Of a DNA stretch of 10,194 nucleotides, positions 7,584-10,194 are shown one piece after another; positions within the stretch are counted from its first letter, which is position 1; each line of letters starts with the position of its first letter. This stretch comes from Verrucomicrobia bacterium UBA673 (GTDB taxonomy: Bacteria > Verrucomicrobiota > Verrucomicrobiia > Limisphaerales > UBA1096): assembly GCA_002299785.1 (NCBI GenBank), contig DBNL01000162.1:1-10194 (forward strand), written 5' to 3'. Under the pieces are notes generated by a model. The model had not been told where the DNA came from. It saw nothing but the letters and a program-made list of their open reading frames with translations, and did not search any database. A program made the position numbers and the translations under genes.

Positions 7584-7593
7584 CTTGGCCAAG
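7584..7593. repeat. 10-bp palindrome CTTGGCCAAG in the divergent gap
   Basis: An exact copy in the 125-base gap between divergent genes, just before ATG 7596. If translation starts at 7641 it lies in the leader. No sound promoter was found in this gap on either strand, so a paired operator role for the two copies is possible but not shown. Confidence 0.75.
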
Positions 7594-7595
7594 GG

Positions 7596-8636
7596 ATGTG
7601 CCAGTTTTCGCGCTACGGAGATTCACCCTCAATAAAAGCCATGAAAATCGAAATACTCAATGAATCTCATGACTGCCTGCCGACGATGGATCGGAGGGGT
7701 TTTGTGAAAAGGGCTGCACTTGGCACCGCCGCCCTGACCGCGGCGCCGCTTGGCCAAGCGGCGAAAAAGAAGGCCAACACCGAGACACTGGTGGCCCAGC
7801 TATTCGGCAGTCTCAACGACAGCCAAAAGAAAGTGGTGGCCTTTCCTTTCGAGCACCCGTTGCGCGAAAAAGTCGATAACAACTGGCATATCACCAAAAA
7901 GAGCATCGGCGAGATTTTTACCGGTGAACAGCAGTCACTGGTGAAGGAGATTTTCTTGAAATTGCACAGTGAGCAATACGCCGAGACTGTACTTGGCCAA
8001 GTGCGGCATGATTCCGAGGATGAAGGGTTCGAGAGCACGTCGGTGGCTTTGTTTGGCCAGCCGAACACCGGCAAGTTCGAGTTTGTGCTGACCGGCCGGC
8101 ACTGCACCCGGCGCTGCGACGGCGAATCAGTGGAGGGAGAGGCGTTTGGCGGGCCGATATTTTACGGGCACGCCGCGCTGGCCTTCAACGAAGCGGCGGA
8201 TCATCCCGGCAATGTCTATTGGTATCAGGCCAAGCAGGCCAACAAAGTGTTTGCGATGATGGACGGCAAGCAGCGGAAAATGGCCCTCTTAGGCAAAAGC
8301 CGGGGCGAGCAGGGAACCAAGACGGTGGCGTTGAGCGGTAAAAAGCATGGTTTGCCGGGAATTCCAGTGTCGGAATTAAGCAGCGATCAAAAGGGCCAAG
8401 TGCGCAAAACGATGGCTGATTTGCTGGCGATGTTCCGGGAAAAAGACGCCAAAGAGGCGTTGAAGATGGTTGACGCAGGTGGTTTTGACCTCTTGCACTT
8501 GGCTTTTTATAAGAATCACGACGTTGGAAACGACAAAATATGGGATGTTTGGCAGATAGAGGGGCCGAACTGCCTGTGGTTTTTCCGGGGCGACCCGCAT
8601 GTTCACGCTTGGGTGAACATAAAAAGCCCCGCTTAA
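7596..8636 (+). CDS. Tat-exported DUF3500 protein
   Basis: The frame gives 346 residues from ATG 7596. A Tat signal lies at residues 32-58: DRRGFVKRAALGTAALTAA, twin arginines R33-R34, with likely cleavage near GQA-AKK. The body fits the DUF3500 family as I know it from planctomycetes and verrucomicrobia: LNDSQKKVVAFPFEHP, NNWHITKKSIGEIF, GKFEFVLTGRHCTRRCDG, AFGGPIFYGHAA, DHPGNVYWYQAKQANKVF, DGKQRKMAL, GIPVSELSSDQ, and the C-terminal WFFRGDPHVHAWVNI. The many conserved histidines suggest metal binding, but no activity is established for the family. Starts at 7641 and 7686 are alternatives; 7641 gives a more usual Tat leader (16 residues before the twin arginines, versus 32 from 7596), and none has a good ribosome site. 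The gene is divergent from the oxidoreductase cluster. Two copies of the recurrent palindrome lie in the coding sequence, one at the signal cleavage region. The family call is secure, the exact start is not. Confidence 0.88.
   Translation: MCQFSRYGDSPSIKAMKIEILNESHDCLPTMDRRGFVKRAALGTAALTAAPLGQAAKKKANTETLVAQLFGSLNDSQKKVVAFPFEHPLREKVDNNWHITKKSIGEIFTGEQQSLVKEIFLKLHSEQYAETVLGQVRHDSEDEGFESTSVALFGQPNTGKFEFVLTGRHCTRRCDGESVEGEAFGGPIFYGHAALAFNEAADHPGNVYWYQAKQANKVFAMMDGKQRKMALLGKSRGEQGTKTVALSGKKHGLPGIPVSELSSDQKGQVRKTMADLLAMFREKDAKEALKMVDAGGFDLLHLAFYKNHDVGNDKIWDVWQIEGPNCLWFFRGDPHVHAWVNIKSPA
7744..7763. repeat. 20-bp perfect palindrome around CTTGGCCAAG
   Basis: This is the longest copy in the window: the 10-bp unit at 7749-7758 is extended by five complementary bases on each side. 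It encodes A-P-L-G-Q-A-A at the end of the Tat signal peptide of the DUF3500 protein. Confidence 0.9.
7991..8002. repeat. 12-bp palindrome ACTTGGCCAAGT
   Basis: A perfect copy inside the DUF3500 gene, read as V-L-G-Q-V, the same frame as the copy at the signal peptide. Confidence 0.8.
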
Positions 8637-8646
8637 GTGTTTTTTT
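8586..8646 (+). terminator. Possible transcription terminator after the DUF3500 gene
   Basis: CGGGGC (8586-8591) can pair with GCCCCG (8626-8631), enclosing a second hairpin with a 7-bp stem (8600-8606 with 8613-8619). A run of seven T lies at 8640-8646. The run starts 8 bases after the outer stem, farther than in a classical intrinsic terminator, and the structure overlaps the last codons, so the call is weak. Confidence 0.3.
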
Positions 8647-8666
8647 GAGCTAAAACAAAAAAATCG

Positions 8667-8695
8667 TTGACTAGGGCCAGCAGAGCAACTAAATT
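8667..8695 (+). promoter_or_regulatory. Sigma-70-type promoter candidate for tRNA-Thr/tuf
   Basis: TTGACT (8667-8672, 5 of 6 matches to TTGACA) is followed after exactly 17 bases by TAAATT (8690-8695, 4 of 6 matches to TATAAT). Initiation would fall near 8702, about 120 bases before the tRNA. No better pair was found nearer the tRNA. Confidence 0.45.
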
Positions 8696-8713
8696 CCCTT
8701 CCCTTTTGGGGCG

Positions 8714-8732
8714 TAAGTCAATCGCTAAGTCA
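8714..8732 (+). repeat. Two direct TAAGTCA copies in the tRNA-tuf leader
   Basis: TAAGTCA occurs at 8714-8720 and 8726-8732, 12 bases apart from start to start, just after the predicted transcription start. Such spacing could place two protein contacts near one face of the helix, but two 7-mers in an AT-rich leader may be chance. Confidence 0.3.
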
Positions 8733-8824
8733 TTTTATTTCAGTCACTTAAGGTGTGAACGCTGAAGTAAATGATTTTTGATTTTGCAGGCGGGCTTGAA
8801 AGGCTGACGGTCAAGTAGCTCGAT

Positions 8825-8900
8825 GCCCATGTAGCTCAGTTGGTAGAGCACATCCTTGGTAAGGATGAGGTCACCAGTTCAAACCTGGTCATGGGCTCCA
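8825..8900 (+). tRNA. tRNA-Thr, anticodon GGT, with encoded CCA
   Basis: A complete 76-base cloverleaf. The acceptor stem GCCCATG (8825-8831) pairs fully with CATGGGC (8890-8896), followed by discriminator T and encoded CCA (8898-8900). The D stem is GCTC/GAGC (8834-8837, 8846-8849). The anticodon stem CATCC/GGATG (8851-8855, 8863-8867) encloses the loop TTGGTAA with anticodon GGT at 8858-8860, which reads threonine codons ACC and ACT. The T stem ACCAG/CTGGT holds the loop TTCAAAC. Every stem is fully paired. It lies 54 bases before tuf, as in the tRNA-Thr to tuf order known from many bacteria, so the two are probably cotranscribed and the tRNA cut from a joint transcript. Confidence 0.97.
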
Positions 8901-8954
8901 CTAAGAATTTGTTCTTAAGTAAGTATAACGAACTAACCAACAAGAAATAATCGA

Positions 8955-10142
8955 ATGGCAAAAGAAGAGTTCCAACGCGGAAAACCCCACGTAAATATCG
9001 GTACCATTGGTCATGTTGACCATGGGAAATCGACCCTCACGGCAGCTATCGTAGAGGTGCAGGCAAAAAAGGGAATGGCGACCCCTATCTCCTATGCGGA
9101 TATCACCAAGGGTGGTACTGTTCGTGATGATTCCAAGACGGTGACCATTGCGGTGTCGCATGTGGAGTACGAGAGCGAAAAGCGTCATTATGCTCACGTT
9201 GACTGCCCTGGTCATGCTGACTATGTAAAGAACATGATCACGGGTGCCGCCCAGATGGACGGAGCCATTCTCGTGGTGGATGCATCACAAGGCCCGATGC
9301 CGCAGACCAAAGAGCACGTTTTGCTAGCCAAGCAGGTGGGTGTTCCTGCTATCGTGGTTTGCTTAAACAAGTGTGATCTCGTTGACGACGAGGAAATGTT
9401 GATGCTCGTCGAGGAGGAGATCAAGGATCTGCTTGAGAAATACGATTTCGACAAGGAAACCCCGATCATTCAGGCCAGTTCTCAAGGTGCTTTAGACGGC
9501 GAGGAGAAGTGGGTGAACGCCATTGGCGAGTTGCTGGAAGCTTGCGACAAGGGCGTTCCCGATCCTGTTCGTGAAGAGGACAAGCCGTTTTTGATGTGCA
9601 TTGAGGATGTGTTCAGCATTGAGGGCCGCGGCACCGTGGTGACCGGTCGTGTTGAGCGTGGCATCATTAAGAAGATGGAGGAGGTTGAGATTGTGGGTTT
9701 GAAGGATGTTCAAAAGACCGTCGCAACTGACCTCGAGATGTTCCGGAAATTGCTGGATGAAGCACGCGCGGGCGAGAATGTGGGTGTGCTTTTACGCGGT
9801 ATCAAGAAGGATGAAGTGGAGCGCGGTCAGGTCTTAGCCAAGCCTGGCACGATCAATCCGCACACCAAGTTTAAGGGCGAGGTCTATGTCTTGACTAAGG
9901 AGGAAGGTGGAAGACACACGCCGTTCTTTACTAATTACCGTCCGCAGTTCTACTTTCGGACAACGGATGTGACCGGTTCCTTGACGTTGGAAGGTGACAT
10001 TGAGATGGTGATGCCTGGAGATCGTGTGACGGTGTCTGTGGAACTCGGCAAGCCGGTCGCGATGGAGCAGGGGCTTACTTTCGCTATTCGCGAGGGTGGC
10101 CGTACAATAGGGTCGGGCCGTGTGGCCGAGGTCGTCGAGTAA
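8955..10142 (+). CDS. tuf: Translation elongation factor EF-Tu, with altered switch I
   Basis: A 395-residue EF-Tu, the GTPase that brings aminoacyl-tRNA to the ribosome. Domain 1 has the P-loop GHVDHGKS (19-26), DCPGH (83-87) with the catalytic histidine H87, and NKCD (138-141). Domains 2 and 3 look fully normal: RGTVVTGRVERG, EMFRKLLDEARAGENVGVLLRG, GGRHTPFF, RPQFYFRTTDVTG, FAIREGGRTIGSGRV. Several domain 1 positions depart from the usual sequence. GKS replaces GKT. Switch I reads KTVTI (61-65) instead of RGITI, with about two extra residues just before it, though its key threonine (T64) remains. SSQ (175-177) stands where SAL is usual. The frame is clean, with no stop or frameshift, and length is normal, so this looks functional. 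The start ATG at 8955 lies 54 bases after tRNA-Thr with only a weak ribosome site. The last 52 bases of the window show no gene. Confidence 0.97.
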   Translation: MAKEEFQRGKPHVNIGTIGHVDHGKSTLTAAIVEVQAKKGMATPISYADITKGGTVRDDSKTVTIAVSHVEYESEKRHYAHVDCPGHADYVKNMITGAAQMDGAILVVDASQGPMPQTKEHVLLAKQVGVPAIVVCLNKCDLVDDEEMLMLVEEEIKDLLEKYDFDKETPIIQASSQGALDGEEKWVNAIGELLEACDKGVPDPVREEDKPFLMCIEDVFSIEGRGTVVTGRVERGIIKKMEEVEIVGLKDVQKTVATDLEMFRKLLDEARAGENVGVLLRGIKKDEVERGQVLAKPGTINPHTKFKGEVYVLTKEEGGRHTPFFTNYRPQFYFRTTDVTGSLTLEGDIEMVMPGDRVTVSVELGKPVAMEQGLTFAIREGGRTIGSGRVAEVVE

Positions 10143-10194
10143 TCCGTTTTTACGCGGGCGATATGGAGTCGCGCGCGGGAAGGATACAAACCCT

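Noticed and set aside
8867..8900. A second tRNA or tmRNA near the tRNA-Thr gene
   Set aside because: Only one cloverleaf can be built; the 54 bases up to tuf have no further acceptor or T-arm pattern.
9323..9842. Palindrome-like GCTAGCCAAGC (9323-9333) and CTTAGCCAAG (9833-9842) in tuf
   Set aside because: Each has mismatches to the core and encodes an L-A-K segment; L-A-K in QVLAKPG is conserved in EF-Tu, so protein constraint explains it.
1..10194. CRISPR array, insertion sequence or phage genes
   Set aside because: No regularly spaced repeats, transposase motifs, terminal inverted repeats or phage proteins were seen. The dispersed palindromes are irregularly spaced and short.

Overview
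The window looks like a chromosomal segment from a member of the Planctomycetes-Verrucomicrobia-Chlamydiae group, most likely a verrucomicrobium. This rests on a paralogue-type pair of a DUF1549/DUF1553 (PSCyt2/PSD1) cytochrome protein and a Tat-exported DUF1501 protein, on a DUF3500 protein, on a small secreted protein of a type I associate with this group, and on an EF-Tu with PVC-like features. The assignment is inference from family content, not from a marker-gene tree.

Layout. Bases 1-792 hold the end of an AT-rich plus-strand gene cut by the window edge. After a 247-base non-coding stretch comes a plus-strand pair only 3 bases apart: a Sec-exported multidomain protein with two CxxCH motifs (1040-3373) and a Tat-exported DUF1501 protein (3377-4810). 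Converging on it is a tight minus-strand cluster, read from 7470 down to 4856: a Gfo/Idh/MocA-type NAD(P)-dependent oxidoreductase, a xylose-isomerase-like TIM-barrel sugar isomerase/epimerase, and a small secreted protein. A divergent plus-strand gene (7596-8636) encodes a Tat-exported DUF3500 protein. The window ends with a housekeeping unit: a promoter candidate, tRNA-Thr(GGT), and tuf (EF-Tu).

How the genes may work together. The cytochrome/DUF1501 pair and DUF3500 protein would act outside the cytoplasmic membrane, while the oxidoreductase and isomerase would process a sugar or polyol inside the cell. A role in carbohydrate catabolism is plausible, but no substrate can be read from the sequence. 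The tRNA-Thr/tuf pair is translation machinery and is unrelated to that function.

Two signals stand out. First, a palindrome with core TTGGCCAA occurs nine times exactly between 2268 and 8002, six of them as the 10-mer CTTGGCCAAG and one extended to a perfect 20-bp palindrome. About 0.1-0.2 copies of the 8-mer would be expected. It occurs in coding and non-coding DNA and is absent from the first kilobase and from the tRNA/tuf end. It resembles, in behaviour only, the cyanobacterial HIP1 palindrome. Second, EF-Tu has an altered switch I (KTVTI in place of RGITI, with about two extra residues), GKS for GKT, and SSQ in place of the SAL motif, in an otherwise intact protein.
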